Shown here piece after piece: positions 46,766-62,543 of a stretch of 64,000 bases of DNA. This DNA is from Rhynchonema sp. JSB1_4 (Eukaryota; Nematoda; Chromadorea; Monhysterida; Xyalidae): contig JASAMV010004755.1 of assembly GCA_030248065.1 (NCBI GenBank), positions 51,541 to 115,540 of the forward strand, given 5' to 3'. Below the pieces are notes generated by a model. The model ran no database searches. It was not told where the DNA came from and saw only the letters and a list, made by a program, of their open reading frames with translations. Within the stretch, counting starts at the first letter, position 1. Every line of letters begins with the position of its first letter. Both the position numbers and the translations under genes were made by a program.

Positions 46766-47345
46766 TTGAAAGTGCGTCCGGCGTGGGATCGGTGATTGAA
46801 AATGCGCGGCAGTGCTGTCGGTTGCGACCTTGATTGCGGTGGGCAGCATTTTCTTCAGATGAACCGCACTCGGTCTGTACTCGAAAATGTGTGCAAATGG
46901 AAACTTATGTTGGCATGACACAATAAACAGCGTGACATAGAGTGAACTACGAAACACAAAGACCAATGTTGCAGTGCACACGAAAACTGGGAAGCGAAAG
47001 ACAGCTCGTGGAATTGAGCAGCTTTCTTATGCACAGAGTCAGTCGACTATACACAACAACAAGACAACATGTGCATTTGAGATCGTCCAGACACGGCACA
47101 CACTGGCAATGAAACGCGGAATGAAAGGAAAATAACATTTCGTTTAGATAGCGTAACGTTTCTGGACGTAGTGCACTCTATATCCTTGTCACGCTGTTTA
47201 TTGTGCCATGCCAACATTAGTCTCCATCACACAAAATTCGAGTACGGTCCTCACCGCAATCAATTCCGCAACCGACAGTACTGCCCCCATTTTCAATCAC
47301 CGATTCCACGCCGGACGCACTTTCAACGTGATGGACCGTAATGCC
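46745..47345. mobile_element. Fold-back element between minisatellite arrays
   Basis: GGTCCATCACGTTGAAAGTG and CGTCCGGCGTGGGATCGGTG at the left recur in inverse at 47280-47345. An inner pair (AACGCGG-type, CAATAAACAGCGTGAC and inverse near 47185) extends the pairing. The first arm also recurs alone at 48285-48325. Confidence 0.7.
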
Positions 47346-47560
47346 ATACCTACTGTACCGAGCTCGGAGAGGGGATACCTACTGTACCAGAGCCGATGGC
47401 CTGGGGGGGTTTATGTATTATACCTGGGGGGGGGTGTTGGGGGGATTACCGTAAAAACCTAAATACAGCCCCCCGGAATAGAGCCCCTCGTAATACAGCC
47501 CCCAAAAAGGGGTCAGTGAATTAATAGAGCCCCCCCCCTAAGTAACATCCGGTTGCGTAT
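47345..47560. repeat. Fragments of two repeat families
   Basis: 47345-47440 is the left end of the GATACCTACTGTACC hAT-like element (as 43610-43690). 47445-47560 is a TACCGTAAAAACCTAAATA repeat end. Neither is complete. Confidence 0.6.
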
Positions 47561-47569
47561 CATTACGGG

Positions 47570-47910
47570 CCAGTGCTCATTAGGGTCCAGCGCTCATTAG
47601 GGTCCCATGCTACACTTGGGTCCAGTAGCGTTAGGGTCCATAGCATTAGGGTCCATCCGTCGTTAGGGTCCATAGAATTAGGGTCCACCCCTCAGTAGGG
47701 TCCATAGCATTAGGGTCCACCCCTCAGTAGGGTCCATAGCATTAGGGTCCACCTGACAAAGTGTAGCAGTAGGGTCCACTGACCATTAGGGTCCATAGCA
47801 TTAGGATCCACCTGACAAAAGTGTAGCAGTAGGGTCCACTGACCATTAGGGTCCATAGCATTAGGGTCCACCTGACAAAAGTGTAGCAGTAGGGTCCACT
47901 GACCACTGGG
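47570..47910 (+). repeat. 60-bp minisatellite, array 2
   Basis: Three consecutive 60-base units at 47761-47910 are almost identical; earlier units are shorter and more varied. The element at 47911 has inserted at its end. Confidence 0.88.
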
Positions 47911-48264
47911 CAGTGTAGTTCCTGGGGGAGGGGGTCCCCCCTAAGGTACGCTAACCGCCGCGACCAAGGTACACTAGTACACTAACCGCCGCGCCAGGTA
48001 CACTAACCGCCCAAATTTAAACGGCATTTTTAGGCCTAAAATGGGTAATTTTTAGGTCGATGATGTGAAAAGTCGCCAAAATACCCTTTTTATGGAGAAT
48101 TTTTTCCAAAAAGGGACAAAAATCGGTCAAATTTTCTACCTCAAAAAGTGACTTTTTTACTCGATTTGGGTCTTCCCCCCTTCCCCCCAGAGAAGTACAC
48201 TAACCGCCGCACGGAAGAAAGGGGTAAGTACACTAACCGCTGCGCCGGACCAGGAAGTACACTG
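47911..48264 (+). mobile_element. hAT-like miniature element, target duplication CCACTGGG
   Basis: Ends are CAGTGTAGTTCCTGGGGGAG and CCAGGAAGTACACTG. CCACTGGG occurs at 47903-47910 and 48265-48272. Subterminal word: GGTACACTAACCGCCG. Length 354. Confidence 0.85.
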
Positions 48265-48639
48265 CCACTGGGGTCTATACGTTTATGGTCCATCACGTTG
48301 AAAGGGCGTCTGGCGTGGGATGTGGCAATAATTTATGTGATATATACCATACCAATGGAGAACAAATCGACCATGCCAGTCGCTATGCAACATCGCCATT
48401 CTCGGAACTTTCTTTTGTGCTACATATGTATTTTGTATTGTCACACATTTTGTGAATTTCCATCATATATTCGCAGTGCGCGTTTCATAGTGTGTTTTGT
48501 GTTCCATGTAACTCGCTTCTGCCAATATAAGCTTAGCATGCACATGACAATTTCAGTGCGGCCGATTTAAAGAAAGTGCCACCCCGACCCAACAGCACTG
48601 CCGCGCTTCTTTAATCACCGATCACAATGCCATTGTGGA

Positions 48640-48850
48640 CTGTAGACCCTAATGGCATGGACCTAAGTGGTCACTAATGCTATGGGTGTAAGTGGCCAGT
48701 GGACCCTACTGCTACACTTTTGTGGACCCTAATGCTATGGACCTTAATGATCAGTGGACCCTACTGCTACACTTTTGTCAGGTGGACCCTAATGCTATGG
48801 AACCTAATGGTCAGTGGACCCTACTGCTACACTTTGTCAGGTGGACCGTT
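48640..48850 (-). repeat. 60-bp minisatellite, inverted array
   Basis: Reads GGACCCTACTGCTACACTTT and GGACCCTAATGCTATGGACC, the inverse of 47570-47910. Confidence 0.85.
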
Positions 48851-49042
48851 TATTAAGTGTGGGATGGGGATCGTGTGAAAACGTAGCATTTGCGCGCGAA
48901 TTTTTGTAATTTGAGGTAAAAACCACTGATTTTACACTAATTTTGGCTATTTTGGTCAAAAATTGGCACTTTTGGGGCAAAATCGGGGGGGATACCTACT
49001 GTACCGGGGTAAAAATCGGGGGGATACCTACTGTACCATGCC

Positions 49043-49815
49043 CAGGGTAGTACTTGGGGGGGGGCGGGGGGGGGGGGGCCATCCCCGTCCCCCCCCCCAA
49101 ATTCATCTATCTATCGTCAACACTTTTTGATTTCATCTATCTATCGTCAACACATATGGGCAAATCTATCTATCGTCAACAAATTTTGGGAACAATCTAT
49201 CTATCGTCAACACATTTCGAACCCAAAATTGACATTTTTGCCTCAAAATGGCTCAAAATCGGTATTTTTCACCACAAATAGGCAAAAATCGCGCGCTACG
49301 CGCGGATTTAGTATGGGCAATCCGCCAGCTCATGGCACTCGCTCACACAGGCTACATGCTACATTACTGCCGTCAGTGAATGCATCTACTCTCTGCAATT
49401 ATCCGTTGAAACATCCCCAAATTTTGCAACAATGCAAAAAAGTGTTATGGCAAGCAGCAAATGAAAACCGAATAAATTAAAAAGTGGTCATTAAAGTATG
49501 ACATTCGCCCAAAGTGTACATTTTGTTTAGGAAATGGCGTGTGCTGCTGCATGCGCTGTGTGTATAAAAAAGTGCCATGAGCTGATGGATTGCCCATACA
49601 TCTATACACATTTTCATTAATATTTACACATTATTACCTACTTAATGCACTATACTATACCTTGATTTTTGGCGACCCCCCCCACCATCTATCTATCGTC
49701 AACAAGTTTGGGTCGACCCCCCCCCCAGATTTCGGACTTGGGTCATCTATCTATCGTCAACACATTTCGGGTCCCAATCTATCTATCGTCAACACCCTGA
49801 CCAAGTACTACACTG
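49043..49815 (+). mobile_element. hAT-like miniature element, target duplication ACCATGCC
   Basis: Ends are CAGGGTAGTACTTGGGGGGG and CCAAGTACTACACTG. ACCATGCC is at 49035-49042 and 49816-49823. Subterminal word: ATCTATCTATCGTCAACA, seven or more copies divided between the two sides. A MITE (49314-49596) is inserted in the middle. Palindrome GCGCGCTACGCGCG at 49291. Confidence 0.85.
49314..49596. mobile_element. MITE, TGGGCAATCC termini, TA target site
   Basis: It starts TGGGCAATCCGCCAGCTCAT and ends AGCTGATGGATTGCCCA, with TA on both sides (49312-49313, 49597-49598). It shares CTCATGGCACT with 5162-5487. A 3' portion of a second copy lies at 62190-62368. Confidence 0.85.
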
Positions 49816-49911
49816 ACCATGCCAAACATCGGGGGATACCTACTGTACCAGGCGAGGGGGATACCTGCTGTACTGGGGGGGCTACCCCCAAAGCCCCCAC
49901 CTCCAACACTG

Positions 49912-51700
49912 GGGGTAGTGTACCAGGCCGGGGCGGGTAGGGTACCATTGTGGGGGGACCCCCTTCCCCCCAGCCACAGCACTGGCCCCCAACGACACCA
50001 CTGGCCTTTAAGCATAATTACCACTGTTAAAGTTAGAAAATACCTAAAACAAGCCATTTTAGGGGCATTATTAACAATGATTTTGTTGGTCGGGGGGGGG
50101 GGCAAATGAAAAATATAACCCGCCATAAATTGAACCCCCCAAAATGACCCCAGCGAAAAAATAGACCCCCGGGTTCTATTTCCGAGTTCCGACAATACGG
50201 TACCTCCCTACTTTTTCTGAGGGGAAATTAGTGTACCTCCCTGGGGGAGGGGGGAAGACCCAAATTCAGAAAAGACTCACTTTTTGAGATGGAAAATTTG
50301 GCCTGTTTTTGCCCCTTTTTGGAAAAAACCTTCATAAAAAGGGTATTTTGGCGACTTTTGACAACATTGACCTAAAAAATCACACATTTTGGGCATAAAA
50401 ATGCCCATTTTAGGCCTAAAAATGCCTATTTTAGGCAAAAGTTGGGGAAATTAGTTAGTTGGGGATCAGGGGTGGGCAGCGTAGTTCCTGGGGGGGAGGG
50501 GGGCCTAAGCAAGGTACACTAATTTCCCCGACCAAGGTGCACTAGTACACTAATTTCCCCTCCGGGTACACTAATTTCCCGAATTCTTGCCTAAAATGAC
50601 CATTTTTAGGCCTAAAATGGGCATTTTTAGGCCTAAAATGTGTGATTTTATGTTCTCAAAAGTCGCCAAAATACCCTTTTTATGAAGAATTTTTTCCAAA
50701 AAGGGGTAAAAATAGGTCAAATTTTCTACCTCAAAAAGTGACTTTTTTCCTGATTTTGGGTCTTCCCCCCCCCTTCCCCACGAGGGAGGTACACTAATTT
50801 CCCCTCCGAAAAAGTAGGGAGGTACAGTACACTAATTTCCCCGCCGGACCAGGAACTACACTGAGGGGGGGCAGGCGTACCATGGAGGCCGGAGGGTGAA
50901 CAGGCGGCCTTTTCCACAGGCAGTGTAGGGACAGTGTAGTTTCTGGTCCGGGGGGAAGGGGGGAAGACCCAAATTCAGGAAAAGTCACTTCTTGAGGCAA
51001 AAAATGTGACCGATTTTTGCCCCTTTTTGGAAAAAAATTCTCCATAAAAATGGTATTTTGGCGACTTTTGACATCATTGACCAAAAAATCACGTGTACCT
51101 TGGTCGCGGCGGTTAGCGTACCTTAGGGGGGACCCCTCCCCCAGGAACTACGCTGCCCGAATCTGAAAGAAATTGTCCCCACAAATACACTTAAATGTGC
51201 ATTTGAAAAAGGGTTAATCTTCCCCCGTATTAGATCCTTCTTGATCAAAGCAAGCAAATACGACCACGTTCTCCATCATGATCGGCGTGTGTTATGAAAA
51301 AAATTTTCACCTGATAACAGAAGTCACATCATTTTTGGAAAGAAAACCCTGGGTCTCCGGGTTTTTTTCGTTTTTTTTAGGCCCGGCGGAAAATTGCACC
51401 TGTTTTTGCCTGTTTTGGATCAATTCTATAATCTAATTTTTAATATATCGTTGCAAAATACCAAGCCATATCGTAGATATTAAAAGTAGGCATGGGCGCT
51501 GTACTAGCGTAATTAACCTTTTTTATTTTTGGTTAAAAACAGTTTTCTTTTCTAAACGTTTTCTAACTTTTCCAACAGTTTTCTAAAAACAGAAAACGTG
51601 TTTTTAAACTACCGTAGAAATCCAAGCAGACTAGAGCCTCTGACCGTGAATTGATAGAGCCCTCGGAATACAGCCCCCTCCAGATAAAATACCCTTCCAG
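49912..51700. repeat. Rearranged hAT-like fragments and TACCGTA repeat ends, no gene
   Basis: 49912-49985 is an inverted end of the 42803-type element. 50477-50863 and 50935-51155 have CAGYGTAGTTCCTGG-type ends and a GTACACTAATTTCCCC subterminal word, but I find no matching target duplications, so they are probably recombined. 51160-51700 is AT-rich and unassigned. Confidence 0.6.
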
Positions 51701-52077
51701 TAAGGTATTAAGGTATCATATACTTGATAGCAGTGGTGTGGTTGGGGGGAGGGGGTTACGAGTGATGAAATTTTTTGGTTCGGGATGTTTTGTTTCAAAA
51801 TATTTATCTGTGAATTTTAACGGACACTTAACGTTTGGCGTCTTCGATTTTACAGGCGCGTGCAATTCTGGGTGATTCCGTCGAGTGACGTATCTGATGC
51901 TTAACTGCTGATTGATTGACGCAATTTGTATGACGTATGCTGATGTGTGCTGTGAATAAAACGTTAAAATCCGTCAACTCTAATTGAGGTGTTTTGGAAA
52001 TCGGTGCGACTTGAAAGTGTGAGCCTCTACAAACAATTGCTCTCGGCGCACCCCACGCCCTCTCAAAAACAGCAATC

Positions 52078-56995
<4,918 letters not shown>

Positions 56996-57883
56996 TTTCA
57001 TCGACCACACGCATTTACCAAGCACTAAATCAATCGTTTATGATCTTTAGAAAACGGTTAGCTGGCCAAGCTTCGTGGTACTATTACGTTCTCGTCTAGT
57101 CAGAAGTTCTGCTCTGTTATTTATGCATGACTTCTCAATATTTGAAGGCCAGTTGTACTATCGATACTCTTATGGAGCTTACGTATGTTTTTCTTGATGT
57201 TTTTATGATTTTTAATAATAATACCTGAAATGCCTCTTTTTCTGCCCTAAAAAACAGAAATGGCGCGACATTTGCCACCAAATATATTTGATCAACCAGA
57301 CCGGCACACCTAAATGGACAAGGTGTGAAACTCAAGTGATGCATGTGATTCACAACCAACATAAACTCGAATATTATATCCTGTGCTTGGTTTTTGGGTG
57401 TATCCTGAGTTCGATGTTCATTAGTACGTATTCTCAAACTCAGGAACTGAGCGCCTATTAAAATATAAGGTATGTCGGTACTACATACGTTTTGACTTGA
57501 ACACCCGCACGTGTTCTCGCACATGTTCATGTTTGTGTACATTGCATTTACCGCAAATGTTGACCTAAAATTCGAGTTCTTCTCGTTGTCGGAAGCTGCG
57601 CATAGTTGACTCTCGTCATCTTGTTCTATTCGCTTGCCAAATATGCACCTGATTTGGATTCTAACGATTTGATGTCATTTGGTGCGCTGTTTGTATGTAC
57701 TTCTTGCCTGATTTACACAATTTTGTTACCTTTGCTCCTGCTCCATGCAACTACAATTTATGTGCTTCCTCAAACCTTTACACGAATTTGATCGCCTCCA
57801 TATACTTTTGAGTTCAGTCATCGCATTCGAATCTCTTGTGAAATGTGTGATTTGATTTCTTGTCAGTTTTGTTGACTTTTGAG
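56996..57883. other. Downstream of tetraspanin; one possible orphan exon
   Basis: 57603-57694 reads TLVILFYSLAKYAPDLDSND and continues LMSFGALF before a GTATGT donor, preceded by GCGCATAG. It could be an exon, but I cannot join it in phase to the exons at 58543 onward. Nothing else supported. Confidence 0.35.
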
Positions 57884-58218
57884 GTAATCCGATCCGAAGG
57901 CTCGCACCGGGCGGTCAAAAGTGACAAATTGATGTTTTGGGCCCGGGCTTTTTGTTCAGGGTTTATGCATGGCCAAAGTGGTCTATCAAATCACAGCATT
58001 TTGCACCTAAGTGGGTACTGGTATCGTTCGGGACCAAGTTGCAGTAAGTGCCAAGTACCGGAGCATGTTGTCGGTCTTGACCCACGACAGCAACAATTGA
58101 CTAGCAAACAAACAATACCTGGTGAGAAAACTTGCCGCTTGGCTGTACATAAACTCGGGTCCAAAAAAATGTCAATTTCAGTCGTTTTTGACCGCTCGGC
58201 ACGAGCCTTCGGAGTACC
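57884..58218. mobile_element. MITE, CCGAAGGCTCG terminal repeats
   Basis: Left GGTAATCCGATCCGAAGGCT, then CGGTCAAAAGTGACA; right is the inverse, ending GAGCCTTCGGAGTACC. Non-coding. Confidence 0.75.
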
Positions 58219-58542
58219 AATATTAAGTAGCGTGTTTCATTTGTAGAATTGTCACGCGTTCTGTTTTCATGTTTTTTAATCGTGAGCAGAATGGTATTGT
58301 TGTTGTTATTTTGCAGCTTATTTGCAGTAAATCTAAAACAAACGAAGGACGCGAGACATTGAACGATTGATTTAGCAACGAAATTGCTGAAAATTACACC
58401 AGTACTAATGCAGCTTGCAACAGCAGCATGCACTTCTTCATAATACTGGGCTTAACAATATCGCTATTCAGAAAATGTCGGCAGCTTTTTTTTTATTTTT
58501 TAACAATTTTTCTATGAACTAACCGCCAAACACAAAATTCAG

Positions 58543-59742
58543 CTGCCAATGGCATCCTGCTAACCAACAATGTCACCGTGCTGCAGGGTGTGCACAATAT
58601 GTACAATGATATGTCGACCCGTGCGTTGCACACGTTGCTCACTGGTTGGTACAAGGCTTTGGGTAAATGCCCCGGTTGAGGATATAACCTGTGCCCTGAA
58701 GACCGCTTTGAAAATGCGATTTTCACACTGGTTGCTCAGTGGATCACGGAAACCGCTTTAGTCATTCGTTGCCAGTGTCACATACTGTGATTGGTTGACT
58801 GATGTTACACCAGCAAATGCGTGTCAACCATCCGCTTCACAAGAGTCCGTCCGATCATCAATCTCCACTTCATTGCGTGAAACATCAGCCTTCATTGCTG
58901 TCAGGTGTGGCACGTCGCACGTTGATCGAGCTGCCCCGATGGTACCGTCCGTACTTCACCTCGTGCATCGACCACGCAACGACAGATGTGATTCGAACAT
59001 CAGCCTGTCTGCGTGACGCATTTGATCGTCGGTCGAAACGACGTCAGTCACAAATGTTCGGATTCAAAATGCGACCGTTGCGCGTCAAGTGGAAGGATGC
59101 GAAACGCAGATACAGACGAGCCATGAAGACAAAAGGTATAATTGATCCGTGTCAACAGTTTTAGAGGACTAAGTGGTGACGTAAAGTGGTCAAATCACTT
59201 CGTCAACTCACAACAGCTCTGAGTGAGCGTGAGCAATAATACATACGTGCTTGTGGGGTGAGTTGACGGCCCTCAAAGTGAGTTGACGAAATGATTTGAC
59301 CAGTTGAGTTGACCGCTGTCGGCTGTAGTAATATATGTACATATACTGTAAACATTATCCTGGCTCATTCGACTGGTCCGCTATGTATGTGCACTGAAGA
59401 ATCACCACATCACATCAGCAACAATACCATGATAATACGGCAAGCAATTGATCACCCACCGACCAATCGCAGAGATGACGTTTTCTGCGGGTTTGACGCA
59501 ACATGATTCACTTGCTCATCAAAGTTATTGATCGCAAACAACTGACTCCTCATTTTATAGACAGTCCCCTATTTCGTCCACTACGACCGTACAACAAAAC
59601 AATCACCAGCAGAAACACTGCCGTTAAAAAACAAGATGGATTCCAGCTGCAGCATATCTCATTGCCAACCAAACTTATGCGCGCCTTCAAACCACTATTA
59701 CCGCATACAAACGGATTGAAGAGGTTCAGTTTTGATGACTGA
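58543..59742 (+). CDS. Unrecognised protein, C-terminal exons
   Basis: Three exons joined in phase 1: 58543-58662, 58905-59135, 59561-59742 (stop). They read VLQGVHNMYNDMSTRALHTL, then TLIELPRWYRPYFTSCIDHA followed by a strongly basic MRPLRVKWKDAKRRYRRAM, and finally PLFRPLRPYNKTITS to FSFDD. Acceptors AAAATTCAG, CTGTCAG and TTTTATAG and donors GGGTAAAT and AGGTATAA support the model. The first exon needs one base from an upstream exon, or else translation starts at the Met in HNMYNDM. I do not recognise the family; the basic block could bind nucleic acid. A TGATGTTTCA decamer (inverse) sits just before the second exon. Confidence 0.5.
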
Positions 59743-60551
59743 AACCTATTTGACTACCTTGATTTTTTCAGACGCTAATCACTGTGTTTTTGCACATTGA
59801 ATATCACATCACATATCGTTAAATATCACATTTTCCACCCTGAGGCGCACTTGATATCTCTGTCGCTCACTTCTTCACTGGCTTTGGTTCTGGTTGTAAA
59901 GGTGCGCGTATACTCGTTCCGAGGAACGCAAAACGTTCTGCGCAATGCAGTTCCGTGACGGAACGAAAGAACAGCGGAAACGCATTCTCGCTATTCCTTC
60001 TGTTCTTTCGTTCCTCCACCACCCCCTCTCTCCTTTCCTGGCCCTCTACAAAAGATGTGAGGGCAAGAAAAAGAAGGGAAACCCCCCCCCGCACCCCGGA
60101 GGCTCGGGGCGCGGTGACATGCTTCTCGCTTTCCGTGTCGCTATGCAACCAAAAACAAAAAAAAAAAGAGCACAACGCTCCACACGACAAACCTGAAAAA
60201 GTCACCTCTCCTTGAGGGCGGCGCCCGCACAGGGCTAGGGGGGGCCGGCGCCGCCAACGCAGACGAAAGAAGAAGAAAACAACAGAATGGGAGGCAACGG
60301 CAGGGGGCGGGCAGCGCAAAACTCCAAGTCCCCCCTTCTCCCTACCAGCCTCAGCGAGCAAGAACCCAAGAAACAATAAAAGTGGACCGAGCGCAAATAA
60401 GCAAAAAAACCCAGTCGCCCTCCCTTCTCAAACAACACACACACACACTGTCGGCCACCCACCCCACCCACACACGCACACGCCCCCACACCACACCGCC
60501 CACCAGCACCCACCCCGCCCCATGCGCTAGCATAAGCCGCGCTCGCCGCGG

Positions 60552-60625
60552 ATGGGCTAATGGTCTAAGGCGTGGTCCAGTGGTCGCACGCGTTGCGCAC
60601 GCAGAGGTTCAAATCTCGACTGATC
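60552..60625 (+). tRNA. tRNA-like sequence, probably a pseudogene or SINE head
   Basis: GGGCTAATGGTCTAAGGCG resembles a D-arm/A box, and AGAGGTTCAAATCTCGA resembles a T-arm/B box. An anticodon arm and matched acceptor stem cannot be drawn convincingly, so a working tRNA is unlikely. Confidence 0.35.
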
Positions 60626-60811
60626 ACATGATGAGTACTTTTTGCTGGTTTTATTTATTTTTTGGTCTATGTAAACTGACGCCGTGATTTCAAAAACGGT
60701 GAATAGAATGTCACTGAAAGAACAGAACTATTTGAATTCACGCATTCAAAACGCTTTGATGTGATCGCACCACAATGCAGCCAGTTCACGGCTTCGTTAT
60801 GTAATCTGTGT

Positions 60812-61710
60812 AAGGGCGCGCCCATGTAGGCCAGGGCCGGGGCCGGGGCCGGGGCCGGGGCCATGAAAAATAATCTATGGCCGTGGCCCCGGCCCCGGCC
60901 CCGGCCCGGGCCTACATGGGCGCACCGACAGGGCCGGGGCCGGTGCGAAACATTTTTCTGGATAGGCGACGTTAGAACTACAGGGTTGTCAATAATCCAA
61001 CATCGGTTTCGTATACATATGCAGATGTGCGTGTGTGTTCGTGTTGGGTGTGCTGTTGCCTGATGTATCAAGGGCACGGTCATTTTGGGGTTTTATTTAG
61101 GTTATGCATATGTATTTGTTCAAGCAAAATAATATAAAGCGCTTTATTCTTAAAAATACTGGCTGATGAAAAGTCACCAGATGACATAAATTGTTTGAGC
61201 AACCACAGTAAACGACATGTCTGCGCGAAATTCGAGTAACCTATAACTCAACCAATCAGCGAAAAGCGCACGTCGTGTATGTGCACGGTCAAAAGCGAAC
61301 TGTATGTGTATAATTGCAGGTAGAAGTTCAGTGTTTTGTCAACCATATTTCAAACTGCAGCCCGAATTTGCAATTTACAAATTTGTATAATCTAAAGAAA
61401 AACACAAGATAGCCATGCAATTGATAAATCAGGCAGTAGCACACCCAACGCGAACACACACGCACAGCTGCATTTATACGAAACCAATGTTGGATTATTG
61501 ACAACCCTGCAGTTGAAACGTCGCCTATCCAGAAAAATGTTTCGCACCGGCCCCGGCCCCGGCCCTGTCGGTGCGCCCATGTAGGCCAGGGCCGGGGCCG
61601 GGGCCAGGGCCTCGGACATAGATTATTTTTCATGGCCCCGGCCCCCCCCCCCCCCCCCCCCCGGCCCCCGCCCCCCCGGCCCTGGCCCTGGCCTACATGG
61701 GCGCGCCCTA
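60812..61710. mobile_element. Palindromic element with GGGGCC-rich stems
   Basis: AGGGCGCGCCCATGTAGGCC begins the left arm and its inverse ends the right arm. Each arm is itself a hairpin of GGCCGGGGCC repeats around GATTATTTTTCATGG-type sequence. The inner arms (CATTTTTCTGGATAGGCGAC, TTGTCAATAATCCAACAT) also pair over about 130 bases. Confidence 0.8.
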
Positions 61711-62189
61711 AATAACGCAAATTGTAAGTAAGTAAGAAATGCCAGGGGCACTTTTTGAAGTCAAAATTAGGTTATTTGAACGACAAAGGTTTGCCCACAA
61801 CTGTTTCATTTACCACGGACATGGAAGATCGCCAAGTTAGTTGTCCTGAGAAAGATCTGGGATGCTTTTTGTTGTTTCTCGACGAAAACCACGCTTATTT
61901 CGCAACGCGGTGTCAAAAAATAAAAGTTTTGGCCTCTCCAAACTCCAGTAATGCTCATTTCAATTGAACAATCTCGAGGAACAGCACAAAAAAGTCAAAA
62001 TGTTTTGACTTCGTTCTTTCTATTCCGCGGAACGTTTTTTTGTTCCTTCTTGATTGCGTCAGATCGTTCCGTGTGACGTGCGTATACTCGTTTCCGCTGT
62101 TCCTCGGGTGAAGTATACGCGGGTCACCGGAAATAATCGTTCCTCCACTGTTCTTTCTGTTCCGCGGAATGAGTATACGCGCACCTTTC

Positions 62190-62368
62190 CCATCCCCAAA
62201 TTTTGCAACAATGCAGAAAAGTGTTATGTCAAGCAGCTAATGAAAACGGAGCAAATTAAAAAGCGGCCATCAAAGTATGACACTCGCTCAAAGCGTACAT
62301 TTTGTTCAGAAAATGGCGCGTGCTGCTGCATGCATAAAAAGTGCCATGAGCCGATGGATTGCCCATAT
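62190..62368 (+). mobile_element. 3' part of a TGGGCAATCC MITE
   Basis: It matches 49403-49596 (AAATTTTGCAACAATGCA ... GATGGATTGCCCATA). The 5' end has been lost at the boundary with the 59901-62185 element. Confidence 0.75.
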
Positions 62369-62543
62369 ATGTGAAGTCTAACATGTATGTACCTGGAACG
62401 AGATTGCGATTGAGCGCACTGCAAATTTGAGCTCATCGTCCAACGTGATTGACGAAAGTTTGGATACAGACGTCGGAATGATTGCTAGAATTACAAAACG
62501 TGTGAACAAATGAGAAAACGAAAGTTTCAAGTGGATCTCTAAC

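Larger units (their letters stand above)
48862..49911 (+). mobile_element. Truncated GATACCTACTGTACC-type hAT-like element, split by an insertion
   Basis: 48862-49042 and 49816-49911 together correspond to the 3' part of 43576-44028 (GTGTGAAAACGTAGCATTTG, then CACCTCCAACACTG at 49900-49911). The left end is missing. Confidence 0.65.
59901..62185. mobile_element. Large inverted-repeat element, GGTGCGCGTATACTC ends, with nested inserts
   Basis: GGTGCGCGTATACTCGTTCC at the left is repeated in inverse at 62150-62185 (GGAATGAGTATACGCGCACC). Further GAACAG/CGGAACG words are spread in both ends. The interior holds the palindromic element at 60812-61710 and a tRNA-like segment. No transposase seen. 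Confidence 0.6.

Noticed and set aside
47570..47910. CRISPR-like regular array
   Set aside because: Units are contiguous 60-bp tandem repeats with no unique spacers, and the genome is clearly eukaryotic.
46500..47910. TTAGGG telomere repeats
   Set aside because: TTAGGG appears only inside TTAGGGTCCA of a 60-bp minisatellite, not as a 6-base tandem.
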